34,944 nucleotides of DNA, from assembly GCF_020480685.1 (NCBI RefSeq), contig NZ_JAJAFU010000025.1:1-34944 (forward strand), written 5' to 3'. Under the pieces are notes generated by a model, which worked only from the letters and a program-made list of their open reading frames with translations, did no database searches and was not told the DNA's origin. A program made the position numbers and the translations under genes. This document shows, in pieces, positions 7,925-16,198 of the stretch; positions within the stretch are counted from its first letter, which is position 1, and each line of letters starts with the position of its first letter. The DNA comes from Deferrivibrio essentukiensis (lineage in GTDB: Bacteria; Chrysiogenota; Deferribacteres; Deferribacterales; Deferrivibrionaceae).

Positions 7925-9244
7925 CTATCTACTCCCTTCAACACGTAAAACTACTGTCTTATCCCTAACATACTCGAGAGAATCAATTTCTGCAACTGCA
8001 TTGTTTATATTTCTACCTTTTGTTTCATGAGTCATAAATACAAGTGGTACAACATCACCTGGTGCTCTGTCACCAGGCTGAATTGCAGACTTGATACTTA
8101 TCCCATATTTGCCTAATACACCTGCAATTTTTGATAATACCCCCGGCTTATCAAGAGCAGAAAACCTCAAATAAAATGAAGATGTTATTTCATTTATATC
8201 CCTTACAGGATATTGAGGTTCATATTCACTTTTAAATCCGAGAGTCGGAACTCTTTTGGCACTACAGGAGGCAATATCTCTTGCAATTGAGATAATGTCA
8301 CCGACAACAGCACTCCCCGTTGGGAGGCTACCTGCCCCTCTACCGTAATGTATCGTCCTATCCACTTTATCGGAAACAAGATAAATAGCATTAAAGACAT
8401 CATTAACCTTAGATAAAATATACCTTTCAGGGATAATTGTAGGATGCACCCTTACCTCTATATCATCTTCATGTTTCTTTGCGATAGCAAGAAGCTTGAT
8501 TTTGCAATTAAGCTTCTTGGCAAAATCTATATCAACCTGCTTGATATTTGATATCCCTTCCACAAATATTTCTTCAAAAGGTACTAACGTTTGAAAAGCA
8601 ATTGAAGATAAAATAGCAATTTTATGTGCCGTATCAATCCCTTCAACATCAAAAGTAGGGTCTGACTCAGCATACCCTAACCTTTGAGCATCGGCCAAAA
8701 CCTCGTCAAACTCTTTCCCTTCGCTTTCCATTTTAGATAAAATATAATTAGCCGTACCATTTATAATACCATAAATCTCATTTACATTATTTGCTGCAAG
8801 ATCTTCTTTTAGTACTCTTATAATCGGTATACCGCCACCAACACTCCCTTCAAAACCCAAATACAAACCATTATCCTCTGACTTTTTAAATATCTCCTTA
8901 CCATTAACAGCCAAAAGAGCTTTGTTTGCCGTTACTACATGCTTACCTTTATCAAGAGATTTCAGTATCACATCCTTTGCTACCGTATACCCACCGATTA
9001 ATTCCACAACTATATCAATTTCGCTATCATTTATGATATCATCAATATTTTTCGTTTTAACTTCAATATCTTTAACATATTTATTTGTAATACTATCTAT
9101 TCTTAAATCACAAACTGACTTTACATTTATATCTATACCGGTCTTATTTAAAATAGTGCTTCTATTATCCTTTAAAACAGTCAAAGTCCCCATACCGACT
9201 GTCCCAAGCCCTACTATACCAACGTTAATTTTACCAGAAGCCAC
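7925..9244 (-). CDS. hom: Homoserine dehydrogenase with ACT domain
   Basis: Reduces aspartate semialdehyde to homoserine with NAD(P)H, the branch to threonine and methionine. An N-terminal Rossmann motif GLGTVG is at 12-17, followed by the catalytic region with the GINGTANYIL and YAESDPTFDVEG signatures. A C-terminal ACT domain (KPGVLSKIAGVLG) probably senses threonine. Length is 439 residues. The start is GTG 9244: GGAGG at 9254-9250 lies 5 nt upstream, whereas the longer in-frame TTG at 9256 would itself overlap that ribosome site. First gene of a four-gene minus-strand operon with its own consensus promoter. Confidence 0.94.
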   Translation of the reverse strand: MASGKINVGIVGLGTVGMGTLTVLKDNRSTILNKTGIDINVKSVCDLRIDSITNKYVKDIEVKTKNIDDIINDSEIDIVVELIGGYTVAKDVILKSLDKGKHVVTANKALLAVNGKEIFKKSEDNGLYLGFEGSVGGGIPIIRVLKEDLAANNVNEIYGIINGTANYILSKMESEGKEFDEVLADAQRLGYAESDPTFDVEGIDTAHKIAILSSIAFQTLVPFEEIFVEGISNIKQVDIDFAKKLNCKIKLLAIAKKHEDDIEVRVHPTIIPERYILSKVNDVFNAIYLVSDKVDRTIHYGRGAGSLPTGSAVVGDIISIARDIASCSAKRVPTLGFKSEYEPQYPVRDINEITSSFYLRFSALDKPGVLSKIAGVLGKYGISIKSAIQPGDRAPGDVVPLVFMTHETKGRNINNAVAEIDSLEYVRDKTVVLRVEGSR

Positions 9245-9277
9245 AGACACCTCCAATCAGGTATAAAATTTCCGGAG

Positions 9278-9306
9278 ATATTACTACTAAGAGGATAAGT
9301 TGTCAA
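9278..9306 (-). promoter_or_regulatory. Promoter of the hom-apgM-lysC-cimA operon
   Basis: On the minus strand TTGACA (9306-9301), a 17-nt spacer and TAATAT (9283-9278) form a near-consensus sigma70 promoter. Transcription would start near 9271, leaving a leader of about 27 nt before the GTG start. The leader is too short for a riboswitch or attenuator, so control is likely at initiation or by enzyme feedback. Confidence 0.75.
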
Positions 9307-9403
9307 GAAATGCTAAAAAAATTTTAACGATATTTACATTTTTATGCAAAAAAATATTGCCTTTCATCTTTAAAAAGTTTATTTACTATTTCGCTACATA
9401 TTG

Positions 9404-9419
9404 AGATATTATAATATCT
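9404..9419 (+). promoter_or_regulatory. 16-bp perfect palindrome over the -10 of the EAL gene
   Basis: AGATATTATAATATCT is a perfect inverted repeat and contains TATAAT at 9410-9415, so a dimeric regulator bound here would occlude the -10. No good -35 hexamer is visible 16-18 nt upstream. The 198-bp divergent region 9245-9454 otherwise holds only the hom promoter. AT-rich palindromes can arise by chance. Confidence 0.4.
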
Positions 9420-9454
9420 TAATATAACGATAATTAAGGAAATATAACATAGAG

Positions 9455-10690
9455 ATGAGCAGTTACAACCTACTAACGCACTTCCAGCCCATTTTCAGCC
9501 TTAAAGATAATAAAATTATCGGTTTAGAGGCTCTTTCACGAGGGTTAACTCCTAATAATGATATTATATCTCCATATATTCTCTTTAAAGAAGCTGCTCT
9601 CAAAAACAATACTCTTATTTTGGACAGAAACTGCAGACTAAACGCACTAAAAAATTATTCGATAATTACAGATAAATATGATGACGATATCTTACTTTTT
9701 TTAAATGTGGATATCTCAATAATGGATAAATATACCATAGACTTTGGTTGGACATCTACGCAGGTTAAAATGTTTGGGTTAAAACCTTCAAACATTGTGC
9801 TCGAAATAATTGAAGACAAATGTGAGAATACACAAAAATTAATGGAATTTGTAGAGAATTACAGAAATCAAGGATTTTTAATAGCGATAGATGATTTTGG
9901 AACAGACAATTCCAATTTTAATAGAATTGTGGAAATTAAGCCCGATATTATTAAAATATCAGGGGAGCTAATACAAGGTATCAGTAAAAATTTTGTTAAA
10001 AAATCGATAGTTAAATCAATTGTTTCACTTTCCAAAAAAATTGGAACTGTAATAGTGGCAGAGTGTGTTGAATCTATCGATGATGTGATAAAATGTTTTG
10101 AAATAGGCATAGACCTTTTCCAAGGGTTTTACTTTGCAAAACCTCAAGAAATCAGCAACATATATGAAATTGCCCACATTATTTCTGAAAAATCCAAGGA
10201 GACATATAAAGAAATAGAAATTAATTCATTATTAAAGAAAAATATGATCAATAACTTTAACGATGTGATAACATCTATTGTTACTTTGATAAAACGACAT
10301 GAAGAGTTTCATTTTGACAACTTACTTAAAGAGTTAAAACCACAGCTCAATAACGTGGAAAGTATCTATATACTGAATAATAACGGGATACAAATAAGCT
10401 CAATTTATTGCAAAGACTGCTCAAATGTTCTTAAAAGAAATATCATTTTCCGGTACGGAGATATAAACTCTGACCACTCTCAAAAGGATTACTTTTTAAA
10501 TACATCTTGTCACTTAAACTCAAGATATATTACAGAAAAATATATATCTACAATCACTAACACCCTTGTAGTAACTGTTGCATCAAAATTCAGGAATATA
10601 GAAAATAAGGAATTTATCCTTTGTATTAATTTTGACATTGCAGAAATCGAAAGTAAGGCCTATAATTTGTTCACATATGAACAAACTTAG
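9455..10690 (+). CDS. EAL-domain c-di-GMP phosphodiesterase with C-terminal sensor domain
   Basis: Predicted cytoplasmic phosphodiesterase that linearises cyclic di-GMP. The EAL domain (about 5-245) keeps the active-site residues: E25 in LEALSR, N84 in LNVD, E117 in LEIIE, D146/D147 in DDFG, K167 in IKISG, E204 in AECVE and Q223 in FQGFYF, so activity is expected. Residues about 255-411 resemble the PAS/Cache-like regulatory part found after EAL in YkuI-like proteins. They contain a CxxC pair (C319, C322) plus C352 and C390. No transmembrane segment is seen. The Shine-Dalgarno is weak. The gene overlaps the following DUF255 gene by 14 nt, suggesting coupled translation. Confidence 0.88.
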   Translation: MSSYNLLTHFQPIFSLKDNKIIGLEALSRGLTPNNDIISPYILFKEAALKNNTLILDRNCRLNALKNYSIITDKYDDDILLFLNVDISIMDKYTIDFGWTSTQVKMFGLKPSNIVLEIIEDKCENTQKLMEFVENYRNQGFLIAIDDFGTDNSNFNRIVEIKPDIIKISGELIQGISKNFVKKSIVKSIVSLSKKIGTVIVAECVESIDDVIKCFEIGIDLFQGFYFAKPQEISNIYEIAHIISEKSKETYKEIEINSLLKKNMINNFNDVITSIVTLIKRHEEFHFDNLLKELKPQLNNVESIYILNNNGIQISSIYCKDCSNVLKRNIIFRYGDINSDHSQKDYFLNTSCHLNSRYITEKYISTITNTLVVTVASKFRNIENKEFILCINFDIAEIESKAYNLFTYEQT

Positions 10691-12350
10691 TCAAGAACCG
10701 TCACTTTATTTGAGGCAACATCAAAACAACCCTGTAAATTGGTTAACTTTAAGGGATAATCCATTTGAGTTAGCCAAAAGTGAGCATAAACCCGTTTTCA
10801 TAAGTATCGGTTACTCCTCTTGCCATTGGTGTCACGTAATGTCAAGAGAGACATTTGATAATGAGCAAGTAGCTAATATATTAAACAATGACTTTATCTC
10901 TGTAAAAGTAGACAGGGAAGAATACCCGGATATTGATAAAAAATACCAATTCTACATCCAGCTTTTAGGAAAAAATGGAGGATGGCCTCTCTCAGTTTTT
11001 ACAGATGATGATGGTATTCCTTTTTTCGCAGGAACTTACTTCCCTCCTAATGAAAGTTACGGAATCCCAGGGTTTATAGATATCTTAAACCAAATATCAA
11101 ATTTTTACAAAAACGACAAAGGTAAATTAAAAGGAGTAAAAGAAGGATATTTTAATATTTTAATAGAGCAAAAGAAGATAGATAATTTTGAAACTTTAAA
11201 CATAAAAGCATTTGCAGAAGGTATAGATAAATTGTTAGATATGGCAAATGGCGGGCTGAAAGGCACCACAAAATTTCCAAACATACCAACAATAATTGCT
11301 CTAACAAAAGAAAATTTTTACCATAACAAAAAAACACAAGATTTTCTAAACTTAACTGCATCAAAATTATGCACATCGGGAATATTCGACCATATTAACG
11401 GAGGCTTTTTCAGATATTGCATAGATGAAAGTTGGTTTGTCCCTCATTTTGAAAAGATGCTTTATGACAACGCATTAAATGTAAGTTTTCTTTCAAAAAT
11501 GTATGAACTAACAAATAACAAAACTTACTTGCATACGGCTGAAATGACACTTGACTTTTTAATGGATGATTTTTTTACTGAACACGGTTTTATATCATCT
11601 ATGAATGCTGAAAGTGAAGATTTTGAAGGTAACAGTTCAGAGGGATTTTATTATAAAATAAATGAAAATGATTTAAAAATACTCGATGAAAGTGAATTAA
11701 TATTTATATCTGAAAAAATATATTTAAAAAACAATGTCATAAATATACAAACAAACGATTACAAAGATATATTAAAAACTCACACAATTCTAACCAAACT
11801 GAACAAGACGAAAAAAGCTCCTGACAAAGACTATAAGATTATTATAAGTTGGAACAGCCTCCTCGTAATAGCAATGTTAGACTATTTTGGAGTATCAGCG
11901 GATGATTTTTATTTTAATGCAGCACTTAATCTTTTTGGTAAACTTAAACAACATTTTGACGGAGCAAACTTATTTAGGATAAGATATAATGATACCCTTT
12001 TTGAGCATAGTTGCCTTGAAGACTACTCATATCTACTTGCAGCCACACAAAAAGTATTTGAAATAACTAAAGACGTTAAACTTAAAGCATTTGCAAAGCA
12101 ATTAATCGAAGCTGCAAATAAGTTATTTTTCAAAGACGGTCTTTTATATTTTGATAAGAATCACTCAGTATTTGATACTTTTGATGAGGCTATTTACTCG
12201 GCCTTTGGCTTGTATGTTATCAACACAGTCTATTTCAGTAAATTTATTGACCTAAATGTTGATATTAAAACTTTGAAACTAATCGCTTTTGATAGATTTA
12301 ATAAATTTCCATTAGCCCACCCTACCCTATTAAATCTACAAAATTATTAA
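10677..12350 (+). CDS. DUF255/YyaL thioredoxin-fold protein
   Basis: Member of the YyaL / spermatogenesis-associated protein 20 family: an N-terminal thioredoxin-like domain (about 1-170) followed by an (alpha/alpha)6 barrel related to N-acylglucosamine 2-epimerases. The redox motif SSCHWCHVM (C49, C52) and the signatures VDREEYPDID, GGWPL and FAGTYFPP are conserved. The protein is 557 residues against roughly 600-700 for many homologues, so the barrel is compact. ATG 10677 begins MNKLSQEPSLYLRQH, the usual family N-terminus, and overlaps the EAL gene; an extension to 10632 has no support. The physiological substrate of the family is not established. Confidence 0.85.
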   Translation: MNKLSQEPSLYLRQHQNNPVNWLTLRDNPFELAKSEHKPVFISIGYSSCHWCHVMSRETFDNEQVANILNNDFISVKVDREEYPDIDKKYQFYIQLLGKNGGWPLSVFTDDDGIPFFAGTYFPPNESYGIPGFIDILNQISNFYKNDKGKLKGVKEGYFNILIEQKKIDNFETLNIKAFAEGIDKLLDMANGGLKGTTKFPNIPTIIALTKENFYHNKKTQDFLNLTASKLCTSGIFDHINGGFFRYCIDESWFVPHFEKMLYDNALNVSFLSKMYELTNNKTYLHTAEMTLDFLMDDFFTEHGFISSMNAESEDFEGNSSEGFYYKINENDLKILDESELIFISEKIYLKNNVINIQTNDYKDILKTHTILTKLNKTKKAPDKDYKIIISWNSLLVIAMLDYFGVSADDFYFNAALNLFGKLKQHFDGANLFRIRYNDTLFEHSCLEDYSYLLAATQKVFEITKDVKLKAFAKQLIEAANKLFFKDGLLYFDKNHSVFDTFDEAIYSAFGLYVINTVYFSKFIDLNVDIKTLKLIAFDRFNKFPLAHPTLLNLQNY

Positions 12351-12367
12351 ATTAAAGTTTTTCTAAT

Positions 12368-12402
12368 TTGTCAGCTCCTAAAATTTGAAAATATGATATA
12401 AT
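12368..12402 (+). promoter_or_regulatory. Promoter of fccAB
   Basis: TTGTCA at 12368-12373 lies 18 nt before TATGAT (12392-12397), which overlaps a second good -10, TATAAT (12397-12402). AGGAGG follows at 12418-12423, 5 nt before the cytochrome ATG. Confidence 0.5.
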
Positions 12403-12428
12403 ATCTCATAATGTTATAGGAGGCGTAT

Positions 12429-12989
12429 ATGAAAGTAAGATTAACTTTCCTTCTTTTTCTCATTTTAACTACCGTTAGTTTTGTTTTTGCTGAAACAGGT
12501 GAAAAAAGAATAGTAGTGATTTGCGCAGGCTGCCACGGTACTGATGGTGCATCTGTAGGTGATTCGATTCCAATAATTGGGGGGCAAAAGGCTGATTATC
12601 TAAAAAAGGTTATGGAAGAATATAAAAATGATGAAAAAGCAGGCTCAGTCATGAATAAAATAGCAAAAGGCTACAGCGACGAAAGGATTAATTTTGTTGC
12701 AAATTACTTTTCAAGCAAAAAATGGGTAAATACCAACAAAATTTATGATAATAATCTGGCGAATAAAGGTAAAAAAATTGCTGAAGTATGTTATGACTGT
12801 CATGGCAAACTTGGTGAAGGTATTGAGGCTTACCCAAGAATAGCCGGTCAGCCTGTCTTTTACTTAAAGCAGGTTTTATTAGACTATAAAAATAGTGTGC
12901 TAAAAAGTGATGAAATGTCTTTTGTGAGTGAATACAGTGATGATGACTTGGAAGCACTTGCCAACTATTTCTCTTCAATAAGACGATAG
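12429..12989 (+). CDS. Periplasmic diheme cytochrome c (FccA/c4-like)
   Basis: Secreted electron-transfer protein of 186 residues. The signal peptide spans 1-21 (hydrophobic run then VFA-ET cleavage). Two class I cytochrome c domains follow, with haem sites C32-x2-C35-H36 and C121-x2-C124-H125, and possible axial Met residues at about 75 and 163. The internally repeated design (PxIxGQ...YL motifs in both halves) is like cytochrome c4 and the diheme FccA subunit. It ends 10 nt before the FCSD flavoprotein gene, so it is most likely the cytochrome subunit of sulfide:cytochrome c oxidoreductase, accepting electrons from the flavin. Confidence 0.88.
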   Translation: MKVRLTFLLFLILTTVSFVFAETGEKRIVVICAGCHGTDGASVGDSIPIIGGQKADYLKKVMEEYKNDEKAGSVMNKIAKGYSDERINFVANYFSSKKWVNTNKIYDNNLANKGKKIAEVCYDCHGKLGEGIEAYPRIAGQPVFYLKQVLLDYKNSVLKSDEMSFVSEYSDDDLEALANYFSSIRR

Positions 12990-12999
12990 GAGGGATAAT

Positions 13000-14289
13000 A
13001 TGTCAAACATTAATAGGAGAAGTTTTATCAAAAATACCACAGTTGGTGTAGCAGGGTTGTCAATATTTGGATGCGCAGGTAAATACCATTCGGAAGTTAT
13101 ACCAAAAAAAGGTAAGAGAGTTATTGTTGTGGGTGGTGGTTTTGGAGGCGCTACAGCAGCAAAATATATCAAACTCAATGACCCTACTATAGAAGTTATT
13201 TTGATAGAAAAAAATAGTTATTTTGTTTCATGCCCTATTTCCAACCTCGTAATTGTTGGATTAAAGGATATGAATTACATTACATTCAAATATGACTTAC
13301 TTGAAAAAAACTACGGAATAAAAATCTTGCAGGCAGAAGCTTTGGAACTAAACCCGGAAAACAATACACTTATCACTACAAAAGGCGTACTAAAATATGA
13401 TAAACTGATACTATCTCCTGGTATAGGTTTTATTGAAGATAATAACATTGGTTACTCATTAAATCTAACTGACAAAATTCCTCATGCCTGGAAAGCCGGT
13501 AAGCAAACTGAAATACTACGACAACAGCTAAGTGAGCTTAAAAAAGGAGGCACTGTAATTTTAAGGGTTCCAAAGTCTCCTTACCGTTGTCCACCAGGGC
13601 CTTATGAAAGAGCATCATTAATTGCCAATTTTATAAAAAGGAATAACTTGGGTGGGAAAATAATAATACTTGACTCCAACGATGACGTTACTTCCAAAGG
13701 GAAACTATTTAAAGCTGCTTGGAACAATTTCTACCGTAGAGAACTCGAATACTTTAGCCAAGTTGAAGTTCAAAATATTGATGCTGAAAATATGATAATA
13801 GATACAAATAAAGGAAAAATTAAAGGTGATATAATAAACTTCATACCTAATCAAAAAGCTTCAAATACTGCATTTAAACTTGGGCTTATTAAGGAAGATA
13901 AGCTTTGGGCATTTGTAAATTCATACACTTTTGAATCAGAGATATTTAAAAATGTGTATGTAATTGGTGATTCTACAAATACAGGTAGTGTAGGAACTGT
14001 TCCAAAATCAGGCTATATTGCAAATTCTATGGGTAAAGTAGTAGCTGAGTCTGTAGTATCATCGTTAAATGGAAAGATGCCGCCAAAACCATTTATGGCA
14101 AACGCATGTTACAGTATGGTAAGTGATACCGAAGCTATATGGGTAACTGCTGTATATGAATACAACGAAAATGTAAAAAGGACTATTACAATAAAGGGAG
14201 CTTCCGGGACACCTAAAACAAGATCAAAAATTGATGCCAAACATCAGCTCAGCTGGGCTGAAAATATCTGGAGTGACACTTTAATGTAA
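13000..14289 (+). CDS. fccB: Flavocytochrome c sulfide dehydrogenase flavoprotein subunit
   Basis: FAD protein that oxidises sulfide in the periplasm and passes electrons to the adjacent cytochrome. The 429-residue protein starts with a Tat signal (NRRSFIKNT). An FAD-binding GGGFGG motif is at about 45-50. All three functional cysteines of the family are present: C78 in SCPISN (covalent flavin site), C197 in RCPPGPYER and C370 in NACYS (redox disulfide). The C-terminal FCSD flavin-binding domain and the FAD-contact motif VYVIGDSTN are also visible. C25 in SIFGCAG resembles a lipobox, so the protein might be lipid-anchored. AGGAGG precedes the ATG. In a sulfur-reducing lineage the enzyme could also handle sulfide/polysulfide turnover. 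Confidence 0.9.
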   Translation: MSNINRRSFIKNTTVGVAGLSIFGCAGKYHSEVIPKKGKRVIVVGGGFGGATAAKYIKLNDPTIEVILIEKNSYFVSCPISNLVIVGLKDMNYITFKYDLLEKNYGIKILQAEALELNPENNTLITTKGVLKYDKLILSPGIGFIEDNNIGYSLNLTDKIPHAWKAGKQTEILRQQLSELKKGGTVILRVPKSPYRCPPGPYERASLIANFIKRNNLGGKIIILDSNDDVTSKGKLFKAAWNNFYRRELEYFSQVEVQNIDAENMIIDTNKGKIKGDIINFIPNQKASNTAFKLGLIKEDKLWAFVNSYTFESEIFKNVYVIGDSTNTGSVGTVPKSGYIANSMGKVVAESVVSSLNGKMPPKPFMANACYSMVSDTEAIWVTAVYEYNENVKRTITIKGASGTPKTRSKIDAKHQLSWAENIWSDTLM

Positions 14290-14320
14290 AAAAAGCAGCC
14301 TATTAAGGCTGCTTTTTTTT
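14288..14320. terminator. Bidirectional terminator between fccB and rnpB
   Basis: GCAGCC (14295-14300), loop TATTAA and GGCTGC (14307-14312) form a hairpin with 8 T on the plus side and 7 A (T on minus) on the other side. It ends fccB transcription on plus and rnpB on minus. Confidence 0.9.
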
Positions 14321-14716
<396 letters not shown>

Positions 14717-14742
<26 letters not shown>

Positions 14743-15394
14743 AAAGATTATTATAGTAATTACAAAGAGATTTTAAAGGGCAAAATTCACAATTAGGCTT
14801 TTTTTTACAAAAGTCCTTACAAAGGTTCACTATAAACGCATGATATTCTTTATAAACATCTACGCTTGGCTCTACTAATTTATGAAACATTTCTTGCAAG
14901 TTATCATAATCTTCCGAATCATTAATCCCAAGTCTTTTAAATAATCTTTTAGTATATGCATCTATAACAAATATTGGCATATTTAAAGCATACAAAATTA
15001 TTGAATCGGCAGTTTCCTTACCTACACCATTAACTGTCAGTAGACTTTTCCTAATATCGTAAACATTTTTATTTTTAATATTGTCAAACTTACCACCGCA
15101 AAATTCATTAAAAAAATTAAGCACATTTTTCAATCTTTTAGCTTTTAAATTGTAAAACCCTGATGGCTTAATCAAAGATTTCAAAAACTCATCATTTACA
15201 TTGATTAATTTTTGAAAATCAAGCATACTATTCTCTTTAAGATTTTTGATGCTTTTCTCGACATTTGCCCAACTGGTATTTTGGGTCAAGACAGCCCCTA
15301 CAATTATCTCCAATATCGATTCGGCAGGCCACCATCCGGTTTTCCCATAATGCTCTTCAAGTAATAAATACACCCGATTTATTCTTTCTTGCAT
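14717..15394 (-). CDS. Endonuclease III/MagIII-like DNA glycosylase with [4Fe-4S] cluster
   Basis: Base-excision repair glycosylase of the HhH-GPD superfamily, 225 residues. The N-terminus GWWPAESILEIIVGAVLTQNT is typical of the MagIII-like branch. The helix-hairpin-helix VNGVGKETAD is at 121-130 and the catalytic Asp is D145 in FVIDAYTKR. The residue that is the AP-lyase lysine in Nth is E127 here, so a monofunctional glycosylase, perhaps for alkylated purines, is more likely than Nth. Cluster ligands are C196, C202, C205 and C211. The final residues (CWSGDRSG) are encoded by DNA that is also the 5' end of rnpB, which probably determined that tail. The start ATG has only a weak AAAAGG ribosome site. 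Confidence 0.82.
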
Positions 15395-15417
15395 TTGTCC
15401 AACCTTTTTGAAATAAT

Positions 15418-15777
15418 ATGTTTATGTTTGACTTATCACAACTAAACAATGAAATCAACATGATGAAATCTGAAACACTTTCCAGGTATGGGAAAAAAGT
15501 AGATATCATCTGCACGTTAATAGAAAAAGAAAAACATTTTTTGGCTCGAAACGAAAAAATACTTATTAAAATCGAAAAAAAAATACCATTATTAAAACGA
15601 AAAAAGAAAAAAATATACGATAAAGTTTTGGAGAATGTTCAAAATAAAACAACTAAATCAAAAATAAAGATTGAGAAGATGTTAAAGTTAAAAGAAAAAT
15701 ATATTAATGAATATAAAACTCAAAGAGAAGCCTTAGGAATATTAGACCACACATTTATAGATGAATTTTATGACTAA
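15418..15777 (+). CDS. Unknown small coiled-coil protein
   Basis: Not recognised. The 119-residue protein is very Lys/Glu/Ile-rich with heptad-like helices over about 30-100, suggesting an all-helical coiled coil, and ends in an acidic-aromatic LDHTFIDEFYD tail. No signal peptide or membrane segment. It is divergent from the glycosylase gene with only 23 bp between starts. No clear Shine-Dalgarno precedes ATG 15418, and ATG 15424 is an alternative start. Confidence 0.55.
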   Translation: MFMFDLSQLNNEINMMKSETLSRYGKKVDIICTLIEKEKHFLARNEKILIKIEKKIPLLKRKKKKIYDKVLENVQNKTTKSKIKIEKMLKLKEKYINEYKTQREALGILDHTFIDEFYD

Positions 15778-15869
15778 ATAATCAACATATTTTCTTCTAT
15801 TTCTCAAAGCAATTCCATAATAAAATTAAAGTTTGTTATTTAATTACCGATTGAAATTAAGAGGTCAAT

Positions 15870-16097
15870 ATGGATAATATACTATTCCCTACTATAGCAG
15901 TTATAGGAAACACTGGCAATAACAGCCGCTTAAAAAGTGAAGTGAGAAAAAAATTCCGATTTAATGGAAAAGTTATTCATATCAGACCGGGCAGAGTAGA
16001 TGAAAATGGAAAATCTACACTTGTAATTACGACTGAATTAAGTTTAAAAGAGCTCGAATCATTAAAAGGAAAAGAGGTAATTATTATTGCAGAATAA
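15870..16097 (+). CDS. Unknown 75-residue protein
   Basis: Not recognised. AAGAGG lies about 5 nt before ATG 15870, which supports translation. The short protein looks folded and beta-rich (FPTIAVIGNT, VIHIRPGRV, STLVITTEL) with a final KGKEVIIIAE strand and no membrane segment. It is 92 nt downstream of the coiled-coil gene and may share its transcript. It converges tail-to-tail with the candidate small RNA at 16105-16171. Confidence 0.6.
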   Translation: MDNILFPTIAVIGNTGNNSRLKSEVRKKFRFNGKVIHIRPGRVDENGKSTLVITTELSLKELESLKGKEVIIIAE

Positions 16098-16104
16098 GTA
16101 GTTG

Positions 16105-16171
16105 AAAAAGAAGCCGGCATCCTGCCGGCAATGGACGATCCTTCTAACAGCGTGGTTGTTCCACTACTGCT
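16105..16171 (-). ncRNA. Candidate 67-nt small RNA with GGA motifs (also eamA terminator)
   Basis: On the minus strand an extended -10 (TGC-TATAAT, 16186-16178) predicts a start at about 16171, between eamA and this element. The RNA would fold into a 5' hairpin (5-bp AGCAG/CUGUU outer stem, then GUGG-AACAA-CCAC), a short linker with AAGGAUC, and a 7-bp GC hairpin (16113-16119 with 16123-16129) with loop GGA. TTCTTTTT follows (16112-16105). CAGGAUG at the hairpin tip matches the core of the CsrA/RsmA site. It clearly works as an intrinsic terminator; its own promoter makes an independent RNA likely. The CsrA link is inference. Confidence 0.55.
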
Positions 16172-16198
16172 AAATATATTATAGCATAATATATGCCA

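Noticed and set aside
9244-9256. TTG 9256 as start of homoserine dehydrogenase
   Set aside because: The TTG overlaps the GGAGG ribosome site that serves GTG 9244.
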